Made by a program: the position numbers and the translations under genes. 64,000 nt of DNA from Pseudomonas fragi (lineage in GTDB: Bacteria > Pseudomonadota > Gammaproteobacteria > Pseudomonadales > Pseudomonadaceae), in NCBI RefSeq assembly GCF_900105835.1, contig NZ_LT629783.1, forward strand, positions 1,178,001-1,242,000. The letters are read 5' to 3'. Of this stretch, positions 31,748-40,225 are shown piece by piece. The notes under the pieces are model-generated. The model saw only the letters and a program-made list of their open reading frames with translations. It made no database searches and was not told the DNA's origin. Numbering within the stretch: position 1 is the first letter of the stretch; each line of letters begins with the position of its first letter.

Positions 31748-31838
31748 AACGCGTCAACGCATCCGCACAACGACGCCTTCGCCAGTCCCAACACCACTTG
31801 CCGCCAAGCGGACTCCAAGCCAGACCGGAGCAACAGCC

Positions 31839-32186
31839 ATGTCCAAACCTACCGATACCGCGCAGTTTCTCGAAGACCTCAATGGCGGTGCTTTCATCAG
31901 CCAAATCGGCCATGCACTCTCAGAAGTAGCTGCGGGCGTAGTGGACCACGGTAAAGCCGGGAAGCTGGTGATTACCCTCGACTTCACCCAGATCGGCGAG
32001 TCCAGCCAGGTAAAGATCAATCACAAGTTGGATTACAAGGTTCCCACAAAGCGTGGAACTCGCAGCGAAAACACCCGCCTCGATACCCCTATGCATGTCG
32101 GTACCGGCGGCAGCATCACCATGTTTCCTGAAAAGCACGACCAGCTTTTCAGCCGAGAAGAAGCCCCAATCACCCCGCGCACTTAA
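31839..32186 (+). CDS. Hypothetical phage protein upstream of DUF2303
   Basis: This 115-residue protein starts MSKPTDTAQFLEDLNGGAFISQIGHALSEVAAGVVDHGKAGKLVITLDFTQI and then DYKVPTKRGTRSENTRLDTPMHVG. It is found with DUF2303 in many proteobacterial prophages, where the pair lies in the recombination/early region. The ATG at 31839 follows GGAGCAACAGCC. Function unknown; the shared operon suggests work with the DUF2303 protein. Confidence 0.65.
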   Translation: MSKPTDTAQFLEDLNGGAFISQIGHALSEVAAGVVDHGKAGKLVITLDFTQIGESSQVKINHKLDYKVPTKRGTRSENTRLDTPMHVGTGGSITMFPEKHDQLFSREEAPITPRT

Positions 32187-32211
32187 ACCCGCTCTCACAG
32201 GTACTTGAACC

Positions 32212-33024
32212 ATGTCCCTAAGCCAAGAAGCAATTCAACTAATCACCGACACAGCCCTTTTGGCTGCTGGCAAAACTCTATCGACCTATTCGCCAACGGC
32301 CGTCCTGCCTGAAGGCGTGAAAGTGGTTGATCTGGAAAAGTACCACATGGGCCGCAGCCGCTTCCGTGGTGTGCTTTCCACTAACTCCCTGATTGATTTC
32401 AGTACCTACGTCAAAGAACGCGCTATTGAAGGCTCGCGCGGCTTTATCGATCAGGACGACATGACCTGCACACTGATCTTCAACCTGGGCACCAACATTG
32501 CGCCCGGGCATGCAGATGATCGCGCAGTTCTGCGTCTCAAGCCGTCAGCAGGTTACAAGGCTGTCCAAGGCATCCCCGGGCGCGCGCTGTCGCAGAAAGA
32601 CCTAAGCGATTGGATCGAAGACTGGAATGCCTCGTTGAACGCCACTGACGAAGCCGGCCAGACGATGAGCATCGCCAAGGCCATTGCAGCGGTGCGAACC
32701 ATCACCATCAAAGCCTCATCGGAAAGCGATCACGCTGTCAGCGAAACCCGTACCAGTCGCAGCGCCATGGACCAGATCGAAGCCACCAGCAAAGAGACCC
32801 TGCCCGCATCATTGGTGTTCTCGGTAGTGCCTTACGAAGGCTTGAGCGTGCGCAACATCACTTTGCGCTTATCCGTCATCACCAGCGGCGCCCAGCCAAT
32901 GCTGAAACTGCGCTGGATCGGCGAAGAAGTTCAGCGAGAAGAAATCGCTCAAGAATTCAAGTCAGTGCTCGATGCGCAGATTGGGGCAGCGACTCCGCTT
33001 ACGCTCGGCACTTTCGCCGCCTAA
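32212..33024 (+). CDS. DUF2303 (YfdQ-like) phage protein
   Basis: This 270-residue protein has the DUF2303 pattern: LPEGVKVVDLEKYHMGRSRFRGVLSTNSLIDFSTYV, MTCTLIFNLGTNIAPGHADDRAVLRLKPSAGY, FSVVPYEGLSVRNITLRLSVI, RWIGEEVQREEIAQEF. It resembles E. coli prophage YfdQ. Biochemical role not known; early expression is expected from its place downstream of the PL-like promoter. Confidence 0.8.
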   Translation: MSLSQEAIQLITDTALLAAGKTLSTYSPTAVLPEGVKVVDLEKYHMGRSRFRGVLSTNSLIDFSTYVKERAIEGSRGFIDQDDMTCTLIFNLGTNIAPGHADDRAVLRLKPSAGYKAVQGIPGRALSQKDLSDWIEDWNASLNATDEAGQTMSIAKAIAAVRTITIKASSESDHAVSETRTSRSAMDQIEATSKETLPASLVFSVVPYEGLSVRNITLRLSVITSGAQPMLKLRWIGEEVQREEIAQEFKSVLDAQIGAATPLTLGTFAA

Positions 33025-33051
33025 ATAACCAGATTCATAGAGGTATTCCGA

Positions 33052-33360
33052 AATGAATCCCGAAGTGATCACTCTCAGAGCAAAGACACGATAATCAAGA
33101 TCCCCGCGCCTTGCAGGAAATGCTTAGCGTGGCAAGCGTTCGCCCAAGTGATGCCACCCGCGGTCAATGTGAGATTGACCTCTTCGAACTCGGGCTCAAG
33201 TAGGGCTCTAGTTGGCTGGGTCAATACAGATTCAACGACTGCCGGGAAGAAGCGCACACCGATGCTCATCCCATAGCCAAAAAAATCCGGACTTCCTTCA
33301 GCAACCAGTACAAGCAACCGGTGATTGGCTAAGAGGTGCTGCACTTCAGCGGTGGGGAGC
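33052..33360 (+). pseudogene. Possible frameshifted small phage gene
   Basis: After GAGG, the ATG at 33052 opens MNPEVITLRAK and stops at codon 14. The neighbouring frame continues from the same point as DTIIKIPAPCRKCLAWQAFAQVM..., with a CxxC pair, for about 60 codons. A single-base indel near 33083 would join them. I do not know the parent gene, so this is weak. The rest of the 33025-33430 gap shows nothing convincing; an 89-codon minus-strand frame here has no ribosome binding site. Confidence 0.3.
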
Positions 33361-33430
33361 TAGTTAGCGGAAACCGTGCGCAGACTGATAACGGGGCGTG
33401 CGCCCGCATGTACTTCGCAATGACACAGAT

Positions 33431-34468
33431 CTAATCCTGATCAGGGCCGGACGCAGGAGGAAGGGGGGCTCCTGGTCTCCACATCCTGCTGCGCGGCTCC
33501 CCCACTTTTGTTGAGAGCTCAACGAAATATTTAGCTACGCGCATATCATCTTCATCAGAGCCTGGCCATAACATTGGTATCGACGAATTACTTGAGCGTT
33601 CGCAAAAAGCAATATGAGAAAGAAGTAAAAATACTCTTATAAAATTGGCGGGCGATGCAAAATCATTTTTTAACAGGTGAAGAATCAGATGCCTATTAAA
33701 ACCATCTGACGCATCACGGCTACGACGATACAATACCTTTTTAAAAAAAATTCTGAATGCATTCATTACATCGCATTGGGGATTTGCATGCGTTAAGAAA
33801 TCTAAACGAACCTCATTAGAGCCAAATGACCCAGGATAAATTGAAATGTCACTTGCTTCACGCTCACCATGCTTAACAATCATATCGCCTAGCCTGGCAA
33901 CAAAATCTTCACTCTTGATATTTGCGTCAGTGTGACTCAGTACGATTTCTTGGACATTCCTTAATCCACCCTCTACAACCGGCAATAAAGCCATTACAGC
34001 CACATGATCGAGCTCCATATAATAAGCTTCAAGACTTTCATAGATAATCTGAATATAAGGACGCAAGGACTGGCTATTTTCGAAATATTTTAGTACGTAA
34101 GTAGATGCCACTGCCGGGGTAAAAAGATCTATCAACCATTTGTCAGCATCCTTGTTATCCGAACTAGAGACCTCATGTATTTGATTGATGAGATCGCCAA
34201 GCCCCAAAAACAAAGGAATCGGTATATTTTTCTGGATAGCCCTTTCTTGACAAGTAGTAACTCGCACACGCCGAGAGTTCATGTAAGAAACGCTGCGCTC
34301 GGAAAGAAAAGCTTTTGCCCCCAAGCTGTCGACAACAAAACCGTCAACTTGGCCATATGAGAATGGGCTGAGCTGAAAGTCCAGCCCTTTCCGCAACAGA
34401 CTGGATTCTATTATCTCTTCATTTAAATATTCTTGCTTATAAAGCCAACTCAACACGTCCTTTAGCAT
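33431..34468 (-). CDS. Accessory protein with HEPN-like motif
   Basis: This protein of about 345 residues lies against the direction of the surrounding early operon and is AT-rich, as expected for an acquired gene. Near the C-terminus it has RRSRDASDGFNRHLILHLLKND, which contains Arg-x4-His (NRHLILH), the HEPN ribonuclease pattern. Preceding helices (LLPVVEGGLRNVQEIVL; NAFRIFFKKVLYRR) fit a helical HEPN-type fold. The ATG at 34468 has GGAG seven bases before it. It is transcribed behind the HEPN-like gene at 34520-35095. A defence or abortive-infection function is inferred. Confidence 0.6.
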   Translation of the reverse strand: MLKDVLSWLYKQEYLNEEIIESSLLRKGLDFQLSPFSYGQVDGFVVDSLGAKAFLSERSVSYMNSRRVRVTTCQERAIQKNIPIPLFLGLGDLINQIHEVSSSDNKDADKWLIDLFTPAVASTYVLKYFENSQSLRPYIQIIYESLEAYYMELDHVAVMALLPVVEGGLRNVQEIVLSHTDANIKSEDFVARLGDMIVKHGEREASDISIYPGSFGSNEVRLDFLTHANPQCDVMNAFRIFFKKVLYRRSRDASDGFNRHLILHLLKNDFASPANFIRVFLLLSHIAFCERSSNSSIPMLWPGSDEDDMRVAKYFVELSTKVGEPRSRMWRPGAPLPPASGPDQD

Positions 34469-34519
34469 GCCCAATCTCCACGTTATGGCCAGTAAACCTA
34501 CATTACCAATACCCTACAC

Positions 34520-35095
34520 CTAAGCATCTGGCTCAAGATTCCTTATAACCCATAATACTCGAAGACAACTTAGTAAATGGGTGACTTCCAAGCCCTGCCG
34601 CCTATGTAGCTCATAGATCAAATCTCGACAGGAATCAAAGCAAGCTCGGACTTTAGAATTTGTGAGTTGGGTTTGCCAACCCACGCTGGTCTGTTCACGG
34701 TGAGGAAATTCCATTCCCTCCACCTCCCTGGAAAAAAAGTGAGTTTCTGTTCGGCCATGGGCCATCGTATTTCTAAACTCTATAGTGTCTTTGACCAGTG
34801 GATAGACGACATCCAAGCTGGAGTCTGCCAAGCCGACCTTAGATCTAAGAAGCTTGTACTTCGTCCAGATGCTGGTTCTCTTATCAATTCCAGTATTCCA
34901 TTCCGGATAGCCGAGTTCATCACCGAGGTGATTAAAGTAAGCTTCGACAAAAAAGCTACTTAGGACCATTGCATTGAGCAGATTGTAACTTCTACCTTCC
35001 TCTGCCTCCTCTGCACTAGTTAGCGCAGCCCTTGCACCTATATGAAAAAAAGCATAGGTGATAAGTTTTGTTTCACCACGCAACATCCCTGCCAT
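34520..35095 (-). CDS. HEPN-like accessory protein
   Basis: This 191-residue helical protein has VYPLVKDTIEFRNTMAHGRTE, a clear HEPN Arg-x4-His motif (RNTMAH), after helices such as LLNAMVLSSFFVEAYFNHLG. The ATG at 35095 has AGGAG seven bases upstream; the frame from 35155 is rejected. It is the first gene of a two-gene minus-strand unit, AT-richer than its neighbours. HEPN proteins of this size are often RNases in toxin-antitoxin or abortive-infection systems; here no separate antitoxin is evident. Confidence 0.65.
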   Translation of the reverse strand: MAGMLRGETKLITYAFFHIGARAALTSAEEAEEGRSYNLLNAMVLSSFFVEAYFNHLGDELGYPEWNTGIDKRTSIWTKYKLLRSKVGLADSSLDVVYPLVKDTIEFRNTMAHGRTETHFFSREVEGMEFPHREQTSVGWQTQLTNSKVRACFDSCRDLIYELHRRQGLEVTHLLSCLRVLWVIRNLEPDA

Positions 35096-35222
35096 TCCGT
35101 CTCTCCTATAAATCACATACCGGACAGTGACTATACCACTCCGCCGCTCGGGCATAGCCCGGCTTAGGAACCCCCATCCCTTTATTGAATGCCTGCCAGT
35201 GATCGGCGGGCGAGGTATCCCT

Positions 35223-35765
35223 ATGCCTGCAATCCTTCAGCGATTCCATCAGGTAGCAAACGACGCGCTCGTAAAGATCAGTTCTCACTGCCTACCCGGC
35301 GCCAAGATAGCACTGGTGATTTACACCCCAGGCAAGCCCGAGGAAGACATCATCCTCAAGGATCAAGGCCTCGATGACAACGAAGTGGTCAGCTCCCTGC
35401 GCCGCCGCGGCCTAAGCATTGACGGCGACAATGCCTACAAGCGCGACCTCTGCGACGCGATTGTCGGAACCCTGATCATGGGCGCACAGAACACCAACCC
35501 GCCACCACCGGATCACTGGGGACAGCGTTTCTGGGATATTGGCCGCGAGGAGCGTTCCAGTAACGAGAGCCTTCTGAAAGCCCTAGTGGCACTGACCCAG
35601 ATCGCGGGTGAATGCGAGCAGATCGCTAGCAATTACAGCGGCACCATTGACGGAATTTTTGAACACGGCGGCGGCGACCACGAAGACCCGAGCTGCGCAA
35701 TTTTCCACAGACTGTATTACGCCATGTTCGATGCACGCACCGCCATCGCCAAAGCCACCCGTTAA
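35223..35765 (+). CDS. Hypothetical phage early protein
   Basis: This 180-residue protein starts MPAILQRFHQVANDALVKISSHCLPGAKIALVIYTPGKPEEDIILKDQGLDDNEVV, with a later helical region (SLLKALVALTQIAGECEQIASNY) and C-terminal IFHRLYYAMFDARTAIAKATR. GAGG lies eight bases before the ATG. GC content and strand match the phage operon, so it belongs to the original phage and not to the HEPN insert beside it. Function unknown. Confidence 0.6.
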   Translation: MPAILQRFHQVANDALVKISSHCLPGAKIALVIYTPGKPEEDIILKDQGLDDNEVVSSLRRRGLSIDGDNAYKRDLCDAIVGTLIMGAQNTNPPPPDHWGQRFWDIGREERSSNESLLKALVALTQIAGECEQIASNYSGTIDGIFEHGGGDHEDPSCAIFHRLYYAMFDARTAIAKATR

Positions 35766-35808
35766 CCCGCCCTTTGCCGCCCAACGCGGCGGTTTGGAGT
35801 TTTGCACC

Positions 35809-36225
35809 ATGGCAAACGCAACAGCAGCAAAGGTCGGACAGCACCTGCCGCGCATTCTTCGCGCTGGCGAAGCACCGGGTTACCTCGGCATGTGCCGCGG
35901 CGAATTCGACAAAACAGTAAGGCCCCACGTCCGGGAATTCCGCATCGGTACCCAGGGTGTCGGCTTTGATCGGATCGAGCTCGATGAGTGGGTAGATGCG
36001 TACATCGCAAGCAGGCTGATTGAAAAAGCAGTCAATCAGGACAACAATCGGCCTCGCAGCGAGCGCCAAGGCAAAGATAACGGAGCTACGCCATGGCCCA
36101 AAAAGCAATCACCGGCCTCCAGAAAATGCCGAGCGGCATCTGGAAAATCGACAAAAAGTACAGAGGAGAACGAATTCAAGAGAGTACTGGCACTTGTGAC
36201 CGCCAAGAAGCCGAGCAGTACCTGA
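35809..36225 (+). CDS. Excisionase/AlpA-like DNA-binding protein
   Basis: This 138-residue protein has an AlpA-type small HTH: LPRILRAGEAPGYLGMCRGEFDKTVRPHVREFRIGTQGVGFDRIELDEWVDAYI. A long basic tail (RPRSERQGKDNGATPWPKKQSPASRKCRAASGKS) overlaps the integrase gene by 133 bases in another frame. Its place directly before int suggests a recombination-directionality factor (Xis). GGAG lies nine bases before the ATG. Confidence 0.65.
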   Translation: MANATAAKVGQHLPRILRAGEAPGYLGMCRGEFDKTVRPHVREFRIGTQGVGFDRIELDEWVDAYIASRLIEKAVNQDNNRPRSERQGKDNGATPWPKKQSPASRKCRAASGKSTKSTEENEFKRVLALVTAKKPSST

Positions 36226-37277
36226 TCCACTTGCTGGAAAAGCTTCGACAGGAAAAGGTCTACGGTGTCAAAAAGGTCAGGACCTGGCGAGAGGCGGCTA
36301 CCCGCTTCTTGCTGGAGGTGAGGGATCAGGCATCAATCCATATATCTGCAACCTATATGGCCCAGCTTGATCCGTTCATTGGGGACATGCCGATCACGCA
36401 CATCGATGACGACTCCCTGGCACCGTACATTCATTCCAAGCTGCACCCTGTCGAGGGCAAGCCTGTAACGAATCGCACGGTCAATATTGCCCTTCAACGG
36501 GCAATCAGGGTTCTCAATCTATGCGCGCGCAAATGGCGTGATGATGAGCGCAGACCATGGCTCGATGTTGTGCCGATGATCTCGCTCCTGGATGAGAAGA
36601 CGAACTGCCGCAAGCCTTACCCGCTTTCTTGGGAAGAGCAGTCGATCTTGTTCGCTGAGCTGCCGCCACACCTGCAGACCATGGCCATGTTCAAGGTCAA
36701 TACGGGGTGTCGGGAGCAAGAGGTTTGCAAGCTTCAATGGGATTGGGAAATCGCGGTACCGGAGTTGGATACCACGGTGTTTTTGATTCCGGCCGGGTTC
36801 GGCGGACGAAGTGCAAGGTCTGGTGTGAAGAACCGGGACGAGCGCCTGGTGATTCTCAACACCGTGGCCAAGTCGGTCATTGAGAAGCAGCGAGGCCAGC
36901 ACAAGCTGTACGTCTTTCCTTTCGGCAAGCCAGACAGCGAAGGGGATGAAACGATGGTTCACCGTATGAATGACTCAGCCTGGAAGAAGGCCAGGGTCAG
37001 GGCGGCGAAGAAATGGCAGGAGAAGTATTTGCGGCCGGCACATGATGGTTTCGCCCGGATCCGCATTCACGACCTGAAGCACACCTTTGGCAGAAGGCTG
37101 CGTGCAGCAGGCGTGACTGAGGAGGATCGCAAAGCATTGCTCGGCCATAAGAACGGCAGCATCACCAGTCACTACTCATCGGCAGAGCTGGACCAACTGA
37201 TTGAGGCTGCAAACAAGGTATCAGTAACCGACTCGCGCGCACCAGCGCTGACGATCCTGAAGAGGAGGCAGGGATAG
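36093..37277 (+). CDS. int: Phage integrase, tyrosine recombinase
   Basis: This 394-residue site-specific recombinase has an N-terminal arm/core-binding part (MAQKAITGLQKMPSGIWKIDKKYRGERIQESTGT) and the catalytic residues Arg in VNTGCREQEVCKLQW, His in IHDLKHTFGRRLRAAG (with Lys in place of the usual Arg after HxxR), His in LLGHKNGSITSHY and its Tyr. The Lys substitution occurs in a subgroup of Proteobacterial integrases. It ends 82 bases before the tRNA-Pro fragment, so that is its attachment site. Confidence 0.92.
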   Translation: MAQKAITGLQKMPSGIWKIDKKYRGERIQESTGTCDRQEAEQYLIHLLEKLRQEKVYGVKKVRTWREAATRFLLEVRDQASIHISATYMAQLDPFIGDMPITHIDDDSLAPYIHSKLHPVEGKPVTNRTVNIALQRAIRVLNLCARKWRDDERRPWLDVVPMISLLDEKTNCRKPYPLSWEEQSILFAELPPHLQTMAMFKVNTGCREQEVCKLQWDWEIAVPELDTTVFLIPAGFGGRSARSGVKNRDERLVILNTVAKSVIEKQRGQHKLYVFPFGKPDSEGDETMVHRMNDSAWKKARVRAAKKWQEKYLRPAHDGFARIRIHDLKHTFGRRLRAAGVTEEDRKALLGHKNGSITSHYSSAELDQLIEAANKVSVTDSRAPALTILKRRQG

Positions 37278-37320
37278 CAGGAAACCCAAGGTCACTCGAA
37301 AAGTCACTAGGGTAGAAATG

Positions 37321-37344
37321 AAAAAGCCACCGTAAAGGTGGCTA
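37321..37344 (-). terminator. Terminator at the prophage junction
   Basis: The minus RNA has AGCCACCTTTACGGTGGCT followed by TTTT. It lies between int and the att site and blocks transcription entering prophage A from the right. Confidence 0.55.
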
Positions 37345-37359
37345 AGTCATTGAAAAATA

Positions 37360-37404
37360 TGGTCGGGACGGAGTGATTCGAACACTCGACCCCTAGCACC
37401 CCAT
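37360..37404 (-). other. att: Attachment site: 3' half of tRNA-Pro(GGG)
   Basis: Read on the minus strand this is TGGGGTGCTAG (anticodon loop and 3' anticodon stem), GGGTCGAGTGTTCGAATCACTC as D-side/T-arm sequence with a perfect T stem (GAGTG/CACTC), acceptor CGTCCCG, discriminator A and CCA. The 5' half of the tRNA is absent; the bases beyond 37405 do not pair with the acceptor. It is therefore the duplicated 3' end made by integration into tRNA-Pro. By its orientation the intact tRNA should lie to the right of the element that begins here. Confidence 0.75.
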
Positions 37405-37833
37405 GTTCCCTCGTAAAATATCGTAACTCGTTGTAAGTAAAAGAAAAATACAATTATGGATGATGGCAAAATGTACTGCTATTCGTGCTTAGGCAAACGG
37501 TAAACCGGGGCCTGTGGGGTAGGTTTTGCGCAGCTTTGGTGCAGTCTGTCTCACCTTCAGCTTTTTGATTACAGCCATTCTCAGACCAGTAACGCTGAGC
37601 TGAAGGCCAAAAGCTGCCCTTCGCGAAAAGCGGCTCAGAGCTTCAACCAGAGAACGATTTGTGCTAGCCGCTCATGAGTTTCCAGTCTCCAAAAAAATGA
37701 TAGCAAACATTCGATTCTATTCATCCAATACGCTATCTTTTACATAGGAGTTCAGCTGCTCACATATATAAAGCCGTTGAAGGTGCAGTAAGCCACTAAA
37801 AAACAATAGTAAATAGGTAACCCATAGGGAAGA
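37405..37833. other. Non-coding left end of prophage B
   Basis: About 430 bases without a convincing ORF. It becomes AT-rich toward 37833 and probably holds the promoter of the next operon, but I cannot point to clear -35/-10 boxes or repeats. Confidence 0.4.
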
Positions 37834-38376
37834 GTGGCAGCTTTGGAACAGAGTGAAAAGATCTACAGAGCAACAGTTAAGACAAGTCGAAAATATCCGA
37901 AAAGGCTTACGGACTATATTGATGCGTTAGTTAAGCATGGACGATTATTGGAGGCCAAGCACTTTTTCTTAGATCTGTGCCAATTGGGCCCCAATCATCC
38001 AAAAACCATACGACTCGGTTATACGATAGCAATTGCAACTTTTGACAACGATTGGATTTATAAATACGACCAGCTTTTAACCAACTCTACAAAAGACAGC
38101 AGTGAAGTGTACTGGTACCGCTTGCGCTATTATCATTCACAAAACAACATCACGGCCTGCGAAACCACAAGCTGTGAGTTGCTTAAGGTTAAATTGAACA
38201 CTGACCGCCTATCAACAATTATTGAGGTTTGTATGGCGCGAAGAAGCTACTTAATAGCTCAGTCGCTAGCAGAGTACTTATCAATAAACCACGTAACACT
38301 AACCCCTCAATACAACAAACTGCTTAAGCAAATAGTCATAACTAGGCTCACACATTCTATTCAGAGGTACCTATGA
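37834..38376 (+). CDS. TPR-like helical protein, partner of HEPN gene
   Basis: This 180-residue protein is composed of helix pairs resembling tetratricopeptide repeats (YIDALVKHGRLLEAKHFFLDLCQLGPNHPKTIRLGYTIAIA; VYWYRLRYYHSQNNITACETTSCELLKV). It starts with GTG at 37834 (a TTG at 37843 is an alternative). Its stop overlaps the next start by 4 bases, so the two form one translational unit. Strong AT bias sets it apart from the phage. A sensor or antitoxin-like partner is one possibility. Confidence 0.5.
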   Translation: MAALEQSEKIYRATVKTSRKYPKRLTDYIDALVKHGRLLEAKHFFLDLCQLGPNHPKTIRLGYTIAIATFDNDWIYKYDQLLTNSTKDSSEVYWYRLRYYHSQNNITACETTSCELLKVKLNTDRLSTIIEVCMARRSYLIAQSLAEYLSINHVTLTPQYNKLLKQIVITRLTHSIQRYL

Positions 38377-39359
38377 CCAGCTATTTGGTTGTAAAAATTT
38401 TGGATGACAGAAGCTTTAGTCTTCCTTCCACTTTAAACTTTGGCCCTGTTGAGCTTCGATCTTATTCGGCCGATACCAAATATGAAGTTAGCGCACTTGA
38501 AAAATCCGCATCTGAAAACGGGCTTGACTACGAAAAACATAAAGTATGCGCAAGAATTGCCACAATAGTTGAATGCGAAAATCATAGCGAAGCTGTGCAT
38601 ACCGCTGACACCAGATTCCTTGAGGTTCTTGACTTCAAGTCTACAGAATATTCGACATCTACAATAAAGACCTCCCAAATTGGGCTGATAAAGGACCTGT
38701 CATCCGGCGAAATCACATCCATTACAAGAACAGGATTTCAACCATCTCTCGCGTTTGTAATGCATAATGGAAGCATACAATATGTTGATACTACAGTTTA
38801 CTTACTTTCGCTCAAAAACGAGCTTTGCGACCGATACAGACGGTCTTTACACTGGGCAAGAAATAGCAAGAACGAGACAAATCCTCAGCTGAGAATCATA
38901 TTTTTATGGTTTGCCTTAGAAGCACTATTAAAAGCAGATGAACACGATAACTGCGTAGAAAGCTACATTAGATTATTTATAGGATTCCCAAACGGACAAC
39001 AGCAATGGGTAATATCGCCATTAACCAAAGAAAAGTTAGAGAACCACCCTAGATATCAACACTGGAAAAAACAGCTTATTGAAATAGTCAAGGAGATTCG
39101 AGATTTTCGGAACGACTCTGTCCACTCAGGGTTTCGAAGCATGGACTTCACAAAAGAAAAACTTGAATTATTTAGCACAATTATGATTTATGCCGTAAGC
39201 AGGTGCCAAGCTGGTGTAATGCAGGGCTTATTAAACAACTTAGAAACCTTAGTCGAATTCAAAGAGTATGCAGTACCATTATTCGAGAACAACAAAAATC
39301 TCATCAATGACATCCATAACAATATCATCTACTCTTTAGATCACCCCATCACTTACTAA
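38373..39359 (+). CDS. HEPN (Apea-like) protein
   Basis: This 328-residue protein has a beta-rich N-terminal half and a helical C-terminal half. The latter has QLRIIFLWFALEALLKADEHDN and IVKEIRDFRNDSVHSGFRS, with the HEPN Arg-x4-His motif (RNDSVH). This arrangement resembles Apea-like HEPN proteins linked to anti-phage functions. It is the second gene of a two-gene unit at the left edge of prophage B. Ribonuclease activity is inferred from the motif only. Confidence 0.6.
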   Translation: MTSYLVVKILDDRSFSLPSTLNFGPVELRSYSADTKYEVSALEKSASENGLDYEKHKVCARIATIVECENHSEAVHTADTRFLEVLDFKSTEYSTSTIKTSQIGLIKDLSSGEITSITRTGFQPSLAFVMHNGSIQYVDTTVYLLSLKNELCDRYRRSLHWARNSKNETNPQLRIIFLWFALEALLKADEHDNCVESYIRLFIGFPNGQQQWVISPLTKEKLENHPRYQHWKKQLIEIVKEIRDFRNDSVHSGFRSMDFTKEKLELFSTIMIYAVSRCQAGVMQGLLNNLETLVEFKEYAVPLFENNKNLINDIHNNIIYSLDHPITY

Positions 39360-39471
39360 ACACTCTTCAGTTAAATTACGCACTGATGACACAGATCGTT
39401 TTTTTGCCAATCGCAGTCGGTCGCGAGTGGCTCGCTAATGACCCAGGCTGCGTTAAAACGCATGCACCATT

Positions 39472-40005
39472 TTGAAATCCGCGCAGGTACTTAAAATCTG
39501 CCAGCGTTTGGTTATCGCCCTGAATCTGATTAACAAGCTGTACGGTATCGAGCGAGATTTAAAAGAAGTCGGCGATGAACATCGTCACGAATGCCGACAG
39601 CAAAACAGTCTGCCGGTGTTGGCGCAGTTGCAAACATGGCTGGAGAAAACCCAGCCACAAGTGACGGCGCAAAATGCACTGGGCAAAGCCATCAGCTACT
39701 TGGCTAGCAACTGGATCAAGCTGGTGCGCTTCACCGAAGCCGGTTACTTGCCAATCGACAACAATGCGGCAGAGCGTGCGATCAGGCCCTTCGTTATCGG
39801 GCGCAAGAACTGGCTGTTCAGCGACACACCCAAAGGCGCGATGGCCAGCGCTCAGCTTTACAGTTTGATCGAGACGGCTAAAGCCAACGGCCAAGAGCCC
39901 TATGCGTGGCTGCGCTACGTACTTGAGCGCCTGCCACAAGCCTCGTCAGTCGACGCTTACGAAGCGCTGCTGCCGTGGAACTGCTCGCCAGAGATGCCAC
40001 GGTAA
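39472..40005 (+). pseudogene. IS66 transposase, C-terminal remnant
   Basis: This 177-codon frame is the C-terminal third of an IS66 TnpC transposase (normally about 500 residues): [97 protein letters not shown]. It lacks the catalytic N-terminal and middle parts and the tnpA/tnpB partner genes. GC content is higher than around it. It marks past IS insertion and deletion between two defence-gene units; no full inverted repeats are seen. Confidence 0.85.
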
Positions 40006-40225
40006 ACCGTTAACCCACTGTTAGGTAGGTAGGGTTTATGGATCGCATACCTACAATCGATCAGTCAGTCCTTCTTCACTGCTTGCTTTAGGTTTCAACA
40101 CGTCTTGATATAAAACGCAGTGCCTGATTAGTGACTGCACTGGACAAGGTATCCACGGCCCTATAGCGTGAACTTAATGGCCTAACGCCATAATGTTCTT
40201 CAATGTCTCATAAGGATTTGAAATC

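Noticed and set aside
31744..31929. 61-codon plus-strand ORF overlapping the next gene
   Set aside because: GTG start without binding site and large overlap with the conserved gene at 31839.
33075..33344. 89-codon minus-strand ORF
   Set aside because: No ribosome binding site and no family pattern; the plus strand here looks like a frameshifted small gene.
37360..37404. Complete tRNA gene at the junction
   Set aside because: Only the 3' half is present; no 5' acceptor strand or D arm follows on the minus strand.
39472..40005. Active insertion sequence
   Set aside because: Only the C-terminal third of an IS66 transposase remains, with no accessory genes or terminal repeats visible.
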